Assembly: GCA_030648155.1 (NCBI GenBank)
Contig: JAUSIK010000016.1
Location: 207,944 to 271,943 of the forward strand
Direction: 5' to 3'
Origin: Nanobdellota archaeon
GTDB lineage: Archaea > Nanobdellota > Nanobdellia > Pacearchaeales > GW2011-AR1
DNA: 64,000 nucleotides
The notes beneath the pieces are model-generated. The model made no database searches. It had not been told where the DNA came from and worked only from the letters and a program-made list of their open reading frames with translations. The position numbers and the translations under genes are program-made. This document shows positions 16,213 through 25,363 of this stretch, in pieces. Within the stretch, counting starts at the first letter, position 1; each line of letters opens with the position of its first letter.

Positions 16213-17151
16213 ACTGCTTTTTACTATTTCTTTTATTTTAGTTATAATTTGTTTTGATGTTGGAGGAAGATTATCCTTTTCCGGGGCAAAACCTGCTGTT
16301 CTTTCTTCTAGACCTAAGGCATAAACTTTGGAATTATACTCGTGCATTAAATCATAGGCCATCCCTTTAGCCACTCCATTGATATAATCTCCATCTATAA
16401 CAAGGCCTCCGAACTTGGAGTTTTTAAGAGATTCTGCTATTCGCCTTTCTTTATTATTTAATTTAAAGGGCTTTATCCAAAGAAGATTTATTACATTACA
16501 TTTAATTCCTAGTTCTTTTAATTCTGCTAAAGCCTCTATTACATTGAGTCTTGTTGATGAAATAGGAAATAAGGTTATGTCTGCACCTTTTTCAACAATA
16601 TCTGGAATTTCGAAGTCTACTTCCCATCCCCTTCTATGCTCACTGCAGTAAATTGGGTCGTCATGAGACATAAAATAATCCCAGACTGCCTGATATTCTT
16701 TTGGAGTAATTGGGGCTGCAATTGGGACTCCAGGCATTCTAAAATAAATACCATGATGATTATTTCCAGCCACAGGCCCCATTGCCCTGCCTTTTCTTCC
16801 ACTGGAATCCATTGCGATAGATCTGATAAATAGTGGACAAGGAATTCCCCACATATCTTTGGATTTTGCCGCGTAATTCACTATCATGGGAGCATTAAAC
16901 CATTGAAATCCTTGATATCGCACTACATATATTGGTCTTCTTCCTGACAAAGCTGTTCCAACTGCAATACCTCCGCCGGCAACGTCAGCCATTGAAAGTT
17001 CAACAAGGCCATCATTTTCAGTTAATTCTGGGATGGTATGCCCTACCCATCCAACGGCTGTCAAGCACTGACCTAAAAGTATTCCATTATTATTTTTCAG
17101 ATGGTTTTCAGAAAATCTTTTAATTACATCCCTACTTGTTTCACCCATCAT
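16207..17151 (-). CDS. 2-oxoacid dehydrogenase E1 beta / transketolase C-half-like subunit
   Basis: A 314-residue protein of the E1 beta (pyrimidine-binding plus C-terminal) family. It shows ELSMADVAGGGIAVGTALSG and YVVRYQGFQWFNAPMIVNYA as in E1 beta subunits, and a C-terminal swivel domain (GADITLFPISSTR, then VINLLWIKPF). Its start lies 1 nt past the stop of the alpha subunit gene, so the two form a heterodimeric enzyme. No lipoyl E2 or E3 gene lies in the window. The pair may therefore catalyse a thiamine-diphosphate reaction on a glycan precursor rather than oxidative decarboxylation. Confidence 0.82.
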   Translation of the reverse strand: MMGETSRDVIKRFSENHLKNNNGILLGQCLTAVGWVGHTIPELTENDGLVELSMADVAGGGIAVGTALSGRRPIYVVRYQGFQWFNAPMIVNYAAKSKDMWGIPCPLFIRSIAMDSSGRKGRAMGPVAGNNHHGIYFRMPGVPIAAPITPKEYQAVWDYFMSHDDPIYCSEHRRGWEVDFEIPDIVEKGADITLFPISSTRLNVIEALAELKELGIKCNVINLLWIKPFKLNNKERRIAESLKNSKFGGLVIDGDYINGVAKGMAYDLMHEYNSKVYALGLEERTAGFAPEKDNLPPTSKQIITKIKEIVKSSL

Positions 17152-17152
17152 T

Positions 17153-18055
17153 TTATAATTGTGTTTTCCACAATTCCTCCATTTTTTCTTTTGAGTTATT
17201 TTCTATTTCTTCTGCTTCTTTCTTTAACCCAATATTATCTAAATCTTTTTTTATAAGATCAAATCTATCCCACTCTGGGGGTCCATCTGATCCAGTTCCT
17301 GCATGCCATACGGATCTAGCAGTATGGATATTCAAGAATGCGGGCAAATTATTAGATAAATTTTTTGCATGAGACATAATACTCCATGGATCATCGACAG
17401 TTTCCGCGACAGTCATTCCGAAAGATTTGGCAACATCGACTATTTTCCAGTTTCTTCTAACTTTTATTTCTGTTAAAATAGAAAGATTGTTATCTTCACA
17501 TATAAAAAGAATAGGTAGTTTTTTATGCGCAGCATATCCTAAGGCACCTAAAACGTAATCCTCCTCTGCAGAGGCATCCCCCATGACGATTATAGAATAA
17601 TCTTTTTTATTAGCTTTATAATTTTGCGAATATGAATGTCCAACTCCTATTGGCACTTGTGTACCCATTAATCCATCGTGACCATACATTCTTATTGCTG
17701 GTGAATGAATTGAAGCAGATCCCCCCATACCTTTTGCACAACCTGTTCCTTTATGCAATATCTCATCCCTTAATTCATCTAAATTACCCCCAAAACTTAT
17801 GTACATTCCATGTGCCCTATGCTGAGCAAAAATTGCCGGATTAAACTTTTTTAGAACAACTGCTAAAGAAGAGGATATTGCTTCTTGACCAATCGATAAA
17901 TATACAGGCATATGAATTATATCTTTGTCGTATGCTTTTTTAACTTCATATTCAAAATATCTTATATCACAAAATTTTTCAAACATCGCAAGGGTCTCTG
18001 TTTTATCCCATTTATGAGATAATCCTGAAGTGAGCTCTTTTATTTCTGATCTCAT
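17153..18055 (-). CDS. 2-oxoacid dehydrogenase E1 alpha-like, thiamine-diphosphate-binding subunit
   Basis: A 300-residue E1 alpha homologue. The thiamine-diphosphate motif runs from MGDASAEEDYV to CEDNNLSI. The substrate loop HRAHGMYISFGG and GCAKGMGGSASIH are typical. A conserved loop RRNWKIVDVAKSFG follows. The TATA-like CTTTATAAAG centred 27 nt upstream gives a leaderless start at 18055. It is transcribed before the beta gene. It is somewhat shorter than pyruvate dehydrogenase alpha subunits, and the physiological substrate is unknown. Confidence 0.84.
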   Translation of the reverse strand: MRSEIKELTSGLSHKWDKTETLAMFEKFCDIRYFEYEVKKAYDKDIIHMPVYLSIGQEAISSSLAVVLKKFNPAIFAQHRAHGMYISFGGNLDELRDEILHKGTGCAKGMGGSASIHSPAIRMYGHDGLMGTQVPIGVGHSYSQNYKANKKDYSIIVMGDASAEEDYVLGALGYAAHKKLPILFICEDNNLSILTEIKVRRNWKIVDVAKSFGMTVAETVDDPWSIMSHAKNLSNNLPAFLNIHTARSVWHAGTGSDGPPEWDRFDLIKKDLDNIGLKKEAEEIENNSKEKMEELWKTQL

Positions 18056-18150
18056 TAATTTATAAAGTGAGAATTGTCTTTATAAAGGTTATTATAATCG
18101 GATCCTATTTTTAGAGTAATCTTTTTATATTAACTTTGTTTAATTTATTT

Positions 18151-18306
18151 ATGGAAAATAAAAAACACTTTGTCTGCAATGGCGGTTGCAAAGGCGTTTC
18201 AGATAAGCCTATGAAGTGCCAAGCCAAAGAATGTGCTAAATATGGGAAGGCCTTGATAGAATGTGACTGCACCGATGATGGCCATTTTGGCAATAACGAA
18301 GAGTAA
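18151..18306 (+). CDS. Small cysteine-rich protein (51 aa), putative metal-binding
   Basis: A 51-codon gene that begins MENKKHFVCNGGC. It has cysteines in the pattern C-x3-C, C-x4-C, then C-x-C, with a GHFG tail near the C-terminus. The start has a TATA-like TTTTTATATT centred about 24 nt upstream, as expected for a leaderless archaeal gene. The pattern suggests a small zinc-binding domain. From memory, similar small CNGGC proteins occur in other DPANN genomes, which I could not check. No function is known to me. Confidence 0.72.
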   Translation: MENKKHFVCNGGCKGVSDKPMKCQAKECAKYGKALIECDCTDDGHFGNNEE

Positions 18307-18337
18307 TCTTTATAAATAATGAAGGATAGAAAATTTT

Positions 18338-18907
18338 ATGGCTTCCTTAATTGTTATGGCGGGCCTTCCTGGAACAGGAAAGACTACCATAGCCAAGAAA
18401 ATTGCAGGTTCATTGGCCGGTTATGAGTTTATTTCTCAAAATGATATAAGAAGGGGACATGGGATGAAAAAAATGCCTAAAAACCAAGATGCTGTTCTCC
18501 GAGAAATAGATAGAATAACTGCAAAACTATTATTAAATGGAAAAGGTGCCATAATAGATAGTGTAAACAGATATAGTTTTAGAAGACACCAGCTGTATGG
18601 CGTTGCTTCAGGATGCGGGCACAATGTTTTAGTAATTGAATGCATTTGCTCTGAAAATGAAGCCAAGAAAAGAATAAGACAGAGGCCTAAAGGAGATGGA
18701 TTAATTTCTGATCCTAATGATCCGGAAGTGTATGATAAACTTGCGAAAACCTGGGAAGACATAATTACATTTGACTTTAAATACGCCGGATCGGATCATG
18801 TGTCATATATTCGCTATCACTCTGAAACAGGAGAAATAGATAGAAAAATAGTACAGGTCGAGTCTAAAGAATTAATAGGCTCAATTTCAAGTTTGTTGAA
18901 ATCTTAA
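18338..18907 (+). CDS. Predicted P-loop kinase (AAA_33 / zeta-toxin-like fold)
   Basis: A 189-residue P-loop protein with Walker A GLPGTGKTT at the N-terminus, ISQNDIRR, and IIDSVNRY where the Walker B-like Asp sits. An arginine-rich lid follows (KKRIRQRPKGDG). This layout is that of small predicted kinases acting on sugars, nucleosides or tRNA. A leaderless start is supported by the TATA-like CTTTATAAATA centred 26 nt upstream. It is convergent with the VTC gene with a 4-nt overlap. Substrate unknown. Confidence 0.78.
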   Translation: MASLIVMAGLPGTGKTTIAKKIAGSLAGYEFISQNDIRRGHGMKKMPKNQDAVLREIDRITAKLLLNGKGAIIDSVNRYSFRRHQLYGVASGCGHNVLVIECICSENEAKKRIRQRPKGDGLISDPNDPEVYDKLAKTWEDIITFDFKYAGSDHVSYIRYHSETGEIDRKIVQVESKELIGSISSLLKS

Positions 18908-19602
18908 AAATTAAAAAGTAGGTTCATGCCCATAATATATTTAGAGCTTTTACCCATTCTAAATGGAAATTGCTGTGATATGAAGGATACCTCGCGATCA
19001 TTTTTGTCATCATATTTTATTTCAATTATTAATGACTCTCTATCTTCATACTTTCTTTTAAACAAATTATTTTTGTTTTGTATTTCTATAAAATCTAAAT
19101 TGCTATCTATTGTTATCCTGTACTTTTTATTAGATGAAAGGAAATATTGTCTTTTATAGGAATTTAATAAAACTATTTGATAGGACTTTAATTTTTCTAA
19201 CAACCAACCTGGCAATGATGATTTTTCAAATACTTCATTTATTAAATATTCAAATGAAAAATTATTATTTAATGTAAATGACTTTAGGGGGAATGAAAGC
19301 TTCTTTCCAATTTCCCCTTTTTTAATTTTTAACTCTAAAACTGGCTTTTCAATTTTCCCAAAAAGATTGCCATACCATCTTACCCTTATCTTAAGCCTTT
19401 TTGTATTTCCATCATTATTATCTTGATAATTTTTTAAATCGATGGAATCTAAATATATGTTGTTTACTTTCCTTGGAGAAAATGCTTCTAAAAACATCGC
19501 CTGATTCAATTTTAAAATATTCTCTATATCTCTAAAAGTAATATGTGTAATTAAAAACTTTCTTTCGTGCCGCCCATTTTCAAAATTTATTTGATCTATC
19601 AT
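18904..19602 (-). CDS. VTC-domain protein (polyphosphate polymerase-like)
   Basis: A 232-residue protein of the VTC/CYTH-like tunnel fold. It starts with ERKFLI, has the basic strand TKRLKIRVRWYG and acidic VLELKIKKGE, and later YKRQYFL and LIIEIKYD. These alternating charged strands match the nucleotide/phosphate tunnel of VTC polyphosphate polymerases. It is the last gene of an operon with CotH (stop adjacent to this start) and DUF4956, a trio also common in bacteria. The bacterial association is known, the function is not settled. Confidence 0.82.
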   Translation of the reverse strand: MIDQINFENGRHERKFLITHITFRDIENILKLNQAMFLEAFSPRKVNNIYLDSIDLKNYQDNNDGNTKRLKIRVRWYGNLFGKIEKPVLELKIKKGEIGKKLSFPLKSFTLNNNFSFEYLINEVFEKSSLPGWLLEKLKSYQIVLLNSYKRQYFLSSNKKYRITIDSNLDFIEIQNKNNLFKRKYEDRESLIIEIKYDDKNDREVSFISQQFPFRMGKSSKYIMGMNLLFNF

Positions 19603-22407
19603 TTAACTTTCTCCAGGATAAATGGATTCATATACTCCTTTCTCTGTTCCCAAAATTATTTTTCCATTTAATATAAGTTCTGATTTCTTTTCTATCATGT
19701 GAACCTTTTTTGCACTTATATTTGCTTTCTCTGCTATAATATTTGCAGGACCGAATTCTGACTTTTTCTGATATGCAACAAACCCATAATTACAGCCCTC
19801 GAAGCTAACATTTTCTAAAGACAATGAAGATTGATCTTTACTTGCAACACCTATATTGGAATTTTTTATTAATATATTACTTGCTTTAATTTCACTTTTT
19901 TCGCCAACGCTTATACCTTTGTCCCCTAAATTTTCTCCGAATACATTTTTAACTGTGGCTTTACTTCCAGAAAAATCTAGACAGTCATTGGTACATTTAT
20001 TGCACGACACTGTATCGATCATTCCTTCACTGAAGTCAACATCTAAACAATCAGATAATGAATCTCGAAATGTTGCCCCTTTAAGTTCAAAGTTTGACTT
20101 AATAATATTTAAATTATCTTCCGCTTGGATATTTGAGAAGATTACGTTGCTTGCCTTTACTGGAGAATTATAAAAAGTAACTGCACCTGTTAAAGCCCAT
20201 CCATTTTTTAAAGGGTAGGATAGGCCGTTAAACAATACATTATCCAATATACTTTGTCCTTCTGCATTTAATACAATCAATCCTTGTCCTTTATTATCTG
20301 AAGATATGATAGAAATAGGATTATTCTTTTCTCCCTTGAATTGAATTGGAGAGTATGATAAAATTGATGCTCCATCTTTTAAATCTAAAGTGGTTCCTTT
20401 AACTGATATTAGAGTATAACCGCTTGGAATCACTATACTTTTATTAAGAACCCATTTTCCTTCCTTGATTGTTATTTTTTTAGCCACTTTATCTATGTTT
20501 AGGAAATCGCTGGATTCTAAGGAGGCATTCTGCCGGATAATGCCATTATTTAATAATCCTTCTTCTTTATAAGGCCAAGGCGACACTATTTCAGCCTTGG
20601 CATTAGAGGTGCCTAATACCCTATAATTTACTGATAATTTTGACGTGTCAATATTCTCAATTAAATTAGAAGGAATTTTAAAAGAAAATGAATTAAATTT
20701 TAGAGGGCCTGAATATTGCCTAGGCTGTAGAATAATTCTTTCTTGTTCTTTTTCTAGTAATTGAGAACCATAATTTACGGAATCGATCTCAATAGGGAGA
20801 TGATTTATATTTGCCACTTCTATTACAACACTTCTTTTATTTGGAGAAATACCTTGATAGTAAATCTGGATATTATCCTTTTCCTGATTTAATATTTTTC
20901 TAACGTACTCCTGATTTTCATAAAATATATCTGTAGAAAAATGATAATATGGCATGTCTTTATGGAGCAATGCGATTTTCTCTTTTAATAGAGGAGATAA
21001 ATCTTCAAAGAGATTATCAAGATATTGCTTATCAGATACTCTCTCTAATTCCTTTAAATATCTCTCTAAAAATATTGGATCGCTAAATAATAAATTGTAA
21101 TAATTATTGTTAAATGATTTACAATCATAATTTTCTAATGAAATACACCTAGGAAAATATTTATGTATTATTTTGTAATTATCTGTTCCAGCATAACCGT
21201 TAAAACCGATTGGCTCAATTTTTGAGGTAACTGGATTATAATAAAATCTGATGTTAGTCCAATCTGCTCCATGTTCTGCACCGATAAGTGATGTCAAAGC
21301 AAAATATTTTGCAAGAGACTCCATATCAAAAACCTCATGAGTTTTTAATTCGCCGTTTCTAAAAGATTCCAACAAATTTCTAGCAATTTTAAACTGATCA
21401 GTTTTGGCGGGGTCAGAGAATACATCTTCTGAATTAAATACCTCAATATTACTTTCAAAAAATCCTAAATCTGCCCCATATAGATAAGAAATCAAATAAT
21501 CTGGATCGAGGGTAATTTTTTCATTGCCAATATTAAATATATTATTCAATTCTTCAGGAGAAGATTGTCTTCCTTGAAGATTTTTTTCTTCATATTGAAG
21601 TAAGTCCCTGTACCAATTTTCTTCGCTAAATTTTAATATTACACCATCTCTTTTGTTATTGCTTTCTATCAATTCTGTATCAAAATGCTCTTCTATTGAA
21701 AAAATACCTTTATTTTTCCCATTAATTATTACTTCTATAAAATCGTATCTTAATCCTATAACATCTTCTCTTTTTAATGCCTGATGAAAAATAAGCTCAT
21801 TTAAGAACAACCTTATTTTTGGATGTTGTATAGAAAATGAATGCATCCCGAATAGAGATTCTCCATTTTTTATATTAATACGCATTGACCATTTATCCCC
21901 TTCCAAATTTTGAGGAGTATCTCCTTTAAGTCTAAGTTTAGTTTTATATTCTTTTTCTTTATATTTTATCACTGCAGGCACATAATCTTCTTCAGAATAA
22001 AATATTACTTCATTATTTATTACTTGGTCTCTTTTATAAAGAAGCTGTTGATAATCTTTGAATTTGATATCAATGTAAATTTTTTCAGGGCTAGAAAAAA
22101 GGCCCCTAATCATATTGTAAGGCATTCTAATATTTTCACCTAATATTCCCAATAAAACTGCCTTTGATCCAGATTGGATTCCGATCGCCCTAAGTAAAGA
22201 TCGGCCTTTTTCAGAGGGGTGATCTATTGTACCGAAAAAACCACCAAAGATTAATCCTCCTAAAGTGCCTATTAAAAATATTCCCACCATAATTAAACAA
22301 ATCAACGCAATTTTAAACTTTTTTGAAGTAAAATATCTCCAAGTTAAAATTATTTTTCTTCTAAAGATATTAGATTCCCCAAGGCCTTCATTTTTTTTTA
22401 ACTTCAT
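19603..22407 (-). CDS. CotH-kinase family membrane protein with C-terminal beta-helix
   Basis: A 934-residue protein. One transmembrane segment lies near residues 33-55 (ALICLIMVGIFLIGTLGG), so the rest is probably outside the cell. Residues about 140-470 are a CotH-type atypical kinase: LRLKGDTP, SLFGMHSFSIQHPK, INGKNKGIFSIEEHFD, and later NIRFYYNP with FNGYAGTDNY. Residues about 660-930 show repeated short strands with Asn/Gly turns, like a right-handed parallel beta-helix. It sits between DUF4956 and VTC genes. A role in modifying surface protein or polymer is inferred. Confidence 0.85.
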   Translation of the reverse strand: MKLKKNEGLGESNIFRRKIILTWRYFTSKKFKIALICLIMVGIFLIGTLGGLIFGGFFGTIDHPSEKGRSLLRAIGIQSGSKAVLLGILGENIRMPYNMIRGLFSSPEKIYIDIKFKDYQQLLYKRDQVINNEVIFYSEEDYVPAVIKYKEKEYKTKLRLKGDTPQNLEGDKWSMRINIKNGESLFGMHSFSIQHPKIRLFLNELIFHQALKREDVIGLRYDFIEVIINGKNKGIFSIEEHFDTELIESNNKRDGVILKFSEENWYRDLLQYEEKNLQGRQSSPEELNNIFNIGNEKITLDPDYLISYLYGADLGFFESNIEVFNSEDVFSDPAKTDQFKIARNLLESFRNGELKTHEVFDMESLAKYFALTSLIGAEHGADWTNIRFYYNPVTSKIEPIGFNGYAGTDNYKIIHKYFPRCISLENYDCKSFNNNYYNLLFSDPIFLERYLKELERVSDKQYLDNLFEDLSPLLKEKIALLHKDMPYYHFSTDIFYENQEYVRKILNQEKDNIQIYYQGISPNKRSVVIEVANINHLPIEIDSVNYGSQLLEKEQERIILQPRQYSGPLKFNSFSFKIPSNLIENIDTSKLSVNYRVLGTSNAKAEIVSPWPYKEEGLLNNGIIRQNASLESSDFLNIDKVAKKITIKEGKWVLNKSIVIPSGYTLISVKGTTLDLKDGASILSYSPIQFKGEKNNPISIISSDNKGQGLIVLNAEGQSILDNVLFNGLSYPLKNGWALTGAVTFYNSPVKASNVIFSNIQAEDNLNIIKSNFELKGATFRDSLSDCLDVDFSEGMIDTVSCNKCTNDCLDFSGSKATVKNVFGENLGDKGISVGEKSEIKASNILIKNSNIGVASKDQSSLSLENVSFEGCNYGFVAYQKKSEFGPANIIAEKANISAKKVHMIEKKSELILNGKIILGTEKGVYESIYPGES

Positions 22408-22421
22408 TTTTTCAGATAACT

Positions 22422-23114
22422 TTAATTATAAATTCCAATTCTATCTAAATAAGATATTTTAATATTATGTGATAGACCTTCTAAATTCTCCTTAATTTTG
22501 TCTAAATTATCGAATGAATTCAGGTCAATAAGAAAGGATGCTTCTAAAATTCCCTCCTCTGATTTGTCGAACCTTTTTAAGTGAACTCCCTGTGAATTTT
22601 TTTTAAGAATTTCTACTATTTTTCTTAAGGTTAGGTCTTTATTTATTTTTCCGGATACAGTGATATAAAGATTATGGGCATCATCTTTTCTAAAAGAAAT
22701 ATGCCTTACAAAAACTATAAGTGAAATAATTAGGACTGCAGACAAAGTTATAATTGTCTGATTAGCCCCTAACCCTAAACCAATAGCGATTGATAAAAAT
22801 AAAAAGGATAATTCTTCTGGTTCTTTAATTGCGGCCCTAAACCTTACTATTGAAAGTGCACCTACCAGGCCCAGTGACAAAGCTAAAGAAGATTTAACAA
22901 TAGTTATAATGAGAGTAGTTGTCGGAATTAGCAAATAAAAGTTTTTTGCAAATTTTTTTCTATTAGAAATGGAAGTACCATATTTCACATACAAAAGCGC
23001 CATAATAAAAGCTAATACGGCTGATAAGAGTAATGAAAAGATAAAATAGGAAAAATCTATTTGGGCAGGGTTATTTAGAAGGAAATCTTGCAAAGTCTGA
23101 TTTGTAATCGCCAT
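22422..23114 (-). CDS. DUF4956-family membrane protein
   Basis: A 230-residue protein with about four N-terminal membrane segments (such as FIMALLYVKYG and IGLGLGANQTIITLSAVLIIS) and the typical LVGALSIVRFRAAIKEPEEL motif, followed by a cytosolic alpha/beta domain of about 80 residues. This is the DUF4956 signature. It is the first gene of the DUF4956-CotH-VTC operon (14 nt before the CotH start). The promoter is probably the TATA-like ACTTTATAAAT about 30 nt upstream. Confidence 0.87.
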   Translation of the reverse strand: MAITNQTLQDFLLNNPAQIDFSYFIFSLLLSAVLAFIMALLYVKYGTSISNRKKFAKNFYLLIPTTTLIITIVKSSLALSLGLVGALSIVRFRAAIKEPEELSFLFLSIAIGLGLGANQTIITLSAVLIISLIVFVRHISFRKDDAHNLYITVSGKINKDLTLRKIVEILKKNSQGVHLKRFDKSEEGILEASFLIDLNSFDNLDKIKENLEGLSHNIKISYLDRIGIYN

Positions 23115-23152
23115 ATTCTTTTTTAAATGATGACAGTTAGAGATTTATAAAG

Positions 23153-24712
23153 TTAATGAAGCTTCCTTCTATATATTTTATTTTTTAGGGCATTTATGAC
23201 TAAATTATCATTTTTATCAAAGCATTTAAAAATTAATAAAAACAATATATAAAGCAAGATAAAGAGGCATGAAATTAACCCTGTAGAAAATAAGTTCAAT
23301 TTAAATGAGTACTTAACAAATATCAAAATAATTAACGGAATAATTGAAGCAAATAAAATTCTAATCATTTTTCTTCTTAGTGGTACAATTGAGAGATATT
23401 TTTTTGTCTCGAATAGAATTATAATATTCATTGCAATTAAAGAGATCATCGTTGCGATTGCGGCACCATTAATTCCTGTTTCATTACCGATAATCCAAAT
23501 ATTTTTCATTGGGATAAAAATTATATTTAATATTGAATTTAAGATTATTCCCGTTAAAGTATTGTAAAAGATTACTTTAGATTTTCCCCCCATCAGAAGC
23601 AAGTGGTAACAAATAGTTGGGGCAATTGTAGTAATAAATAGGCCAATAGATAAAAATCTTAATGCCACTCCTGCCCCAATATATTGAGGCCCAAATATCA
23701 AGTGAATTATTTCGTGTGGAAAAATCATAATAATCATAAATATGGGAAGATTAACAATAAAAATCCACTTGCCTACTTGTTTGCTTAACTCTTCAATTAA
23801 AACAATATTCTTACTTGCATAGGATTTGGTAATTAAAGGGAAAAATAGCTGCATAAAAATCTCTGGAACAAAATATAAAAGCATTGCTATAGGCATGGCT
23901 GCTGCATACAAACCAACTTCGAGTACACCTTTAAAATAGCCAAGGAAAAAGGAGTCAATCCAAGATAATGTTATTTGTAATACACTAACAAAAAGAATTG
24001 GCCAGGAATATGAAAATATATCTCGTGCAATTTTTCTTTTGTCTTCTTTTTGCAGAATGTTTTCTATTTTTAGCTGTTTTAACTCTTTTCTTGAAAGTGA
24101 ATAAGCAAACCATAACATTATAAGAATTCCGAAGACATGTGAAAGAGCAACCGAATTTGATCCTAGACCTAGAAAAATTAAAATAAACAAGAAAATAGCT
24201 TTCGATAAATTTCTTACTATATTCGTAACAAATGAATAAGATGCTATTTTTTCAAATGATCTTAGAATCGATAGAAACACATTAGAAAGAACAGTTAAAG
24301 GTATTGTAAAGCTAAATATTTTCAAAAATATTGCCAAGTCAGCATTATGAAATATTTTTAGCGATATTTGCTGGGCAAAAATAAATAAGAAAATTGCTGT
24401 GATAACACTTAAAATAAGCACTAGTTTTAAAGCAAAATTTATTGTATACTTTAATTCCTTTAACTGCTTAGTTCCTCTAAATAGGGCAACATATCTCAAA
24501 ATTCCTTCTGGAAGCCCTAAAGAAGAAAGAGCGATTAGAATTCCTGAAGCCATTAAGGCCAATGATAACAATCCATATATTTCTGGCCCAAAGTACCTAG
24601 CAATAATAATTCTATAAACATAAGTAAGTATTTTAGAAAGCCCAACACCTAATAATACAATAAGAGATGATTTGGCTATTAGTTTAAGATCTTTATTAAA
24701 TTCTTTTTCCAT
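23153..24712 (-). CDS. Polysaccharide flippase (Wzx/MATE-like, MOP superfamily)
   Basis: A 519-residue polytopic protein with 12-14 predicted membrane segments. The N-terminus LIAKSSLIVLLGVGLSKILTY and the segment YFGPEIYGLLSLALMASG are typical of RfbX/Wzx oligosaccharide flippases. It likely translocates a lipid-linked glycan unit made by this island to the outer face of the cell membrane. It lies between the CotH operon and a kinase/methyltransferase pair, all leftward. Confidence 0.88.
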   Translation of the reverse strand: MEKEFNKDLKLIAKSSLIVLLGVGLSKILTYVYRIIIARYFGPEIYGLLSLALMASGILIALSSLGLPEGILRYVALFRGTKQLKELKYTINFALKLVLILSVITAIFLFIFAQQISLKIFHNADLAIFLKIFSFTIPLTVLSNVFLSILRSFEKIASYSFVTNIVRNLSKAIFLFILIFLGLGSNSVALSHVFGILIMLWFAYSLSRKELKQLKIENILQKEDKRKIARDIFSYSWPILFVSVLQITLSWIDSFFLGYFKGVLEVGLYAAAMPIAMLLYFVPEIFMQLFFPLITKSYASKNIVLIEELSKQVGKWIFIVNLPIFMIIMIFPHEIIHLIFGPQYIGAGVALRFLSIGLFITTIAPTICYHLLLMGGKSKVIFYNTLTGIILNSILNIIFIPMKNIWIIGNETGINGAAIATMISLIAMNIIILFETKKYLSIVPLRRKMIRILFASIIPLIILIFVKYSFKLNLFSTGLISCLFILLYILFLLIFKCFDKNDNLVINALKNKIYRRKLH

Positions 24713-24766
24713 TATGAGGCTGTATAGATATCTTTCTAATACCTATTAAATCTTATGCTATATCAT

Positions 24767-25363
24767 TTAACGGCATGGCAAATAAATAAGTTCTTTCCTT
24801 AATTTATTATAAATCCTTTTTACAGAGATTGAACTATCTAACTCTACTGTTTTGCATAATGAACTTGTTTTTGAAAGAGTTTTGTAAAACTTTTCAATAT
24901 CTGCTTCAGACTCAATAGAACCCCTTTTTTTAAATTCATTTAGTGGTGCTTTTAATATAAAGCAAATGTCTGGCTTAGGAGTTATTAACTTAAACAATTT
25001 GAACTTTAATCCTTTTGAAAATACCAATTCATCATAAAAATAGCGATCGATTAAGATATATTGTGCTTTAGAATTTAATATTTTTACGTACCTAATCCAA
25101 AGTTCAAAATAATATACTAAATAGAAAAACCAACTTCTAGATTTATAACGGGCCAACCTGCTTTTTTCTTCTATTTTTTTATTTTTTCTACTCATATGGA
25201 TTTTCGAAAATAATCTTAATATGGGATTATGAAATTTTTTCCATCCTAAGAAAAAAGAAATTACAGTATTATTTTCTGCTTCTATCTTTTTTTTGGTATA
25301 TTCAATAAGTGTTGTTTTTCCTACTCTATCTGCTCCAAGAAAAACTATTTTAATATTTTTCAT
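24767..25363 (-). CDS. P-loop kinase-like protein (thymidylate-kinase-type fold)
   Basis: A protein of about 198 residues with Walker A FLGADRVGKTTLIEY, a DR-type motif ILIDRYFYDELVF and a C-terminal strand PDICFILKAPLNEFKKRG. This arrangement resembles the thymidylate kinase fold, but the thymidine-binding residues are not evident, so a lipid, sugar or glycan kinase is possible. The start codon is the ATG at 25363, and a TTG lies four codons upstream. It overlaps the upstream methyltransferase gene by 14 nt, so the two are coupled. Confidence 0.7.
   Translation of the reverse strand: MKNIKIVFLGADRVGKTTLIEYTKKKIEAENNTVISFFLGWKKFHNPILRLFSKIHMSRKNKKIEEKSRLARYKSRSWFFYLVYYFELWIRYVKILNSKAQYILIDRYFYDELVFSKGLKFKLFKLITPKPDICFILKAPLNEFKKRGSIESEADIEKFYKTLSKTSSLCKTVELDSSISVKRIYNKLRKELIYLPCR

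Noticed and set aside
19856..20173. 105-codon frame antisense to the CotH gene
   Set aside because: Low-complexity hydrophobic translation opposite a coding region with strong domain signatures.
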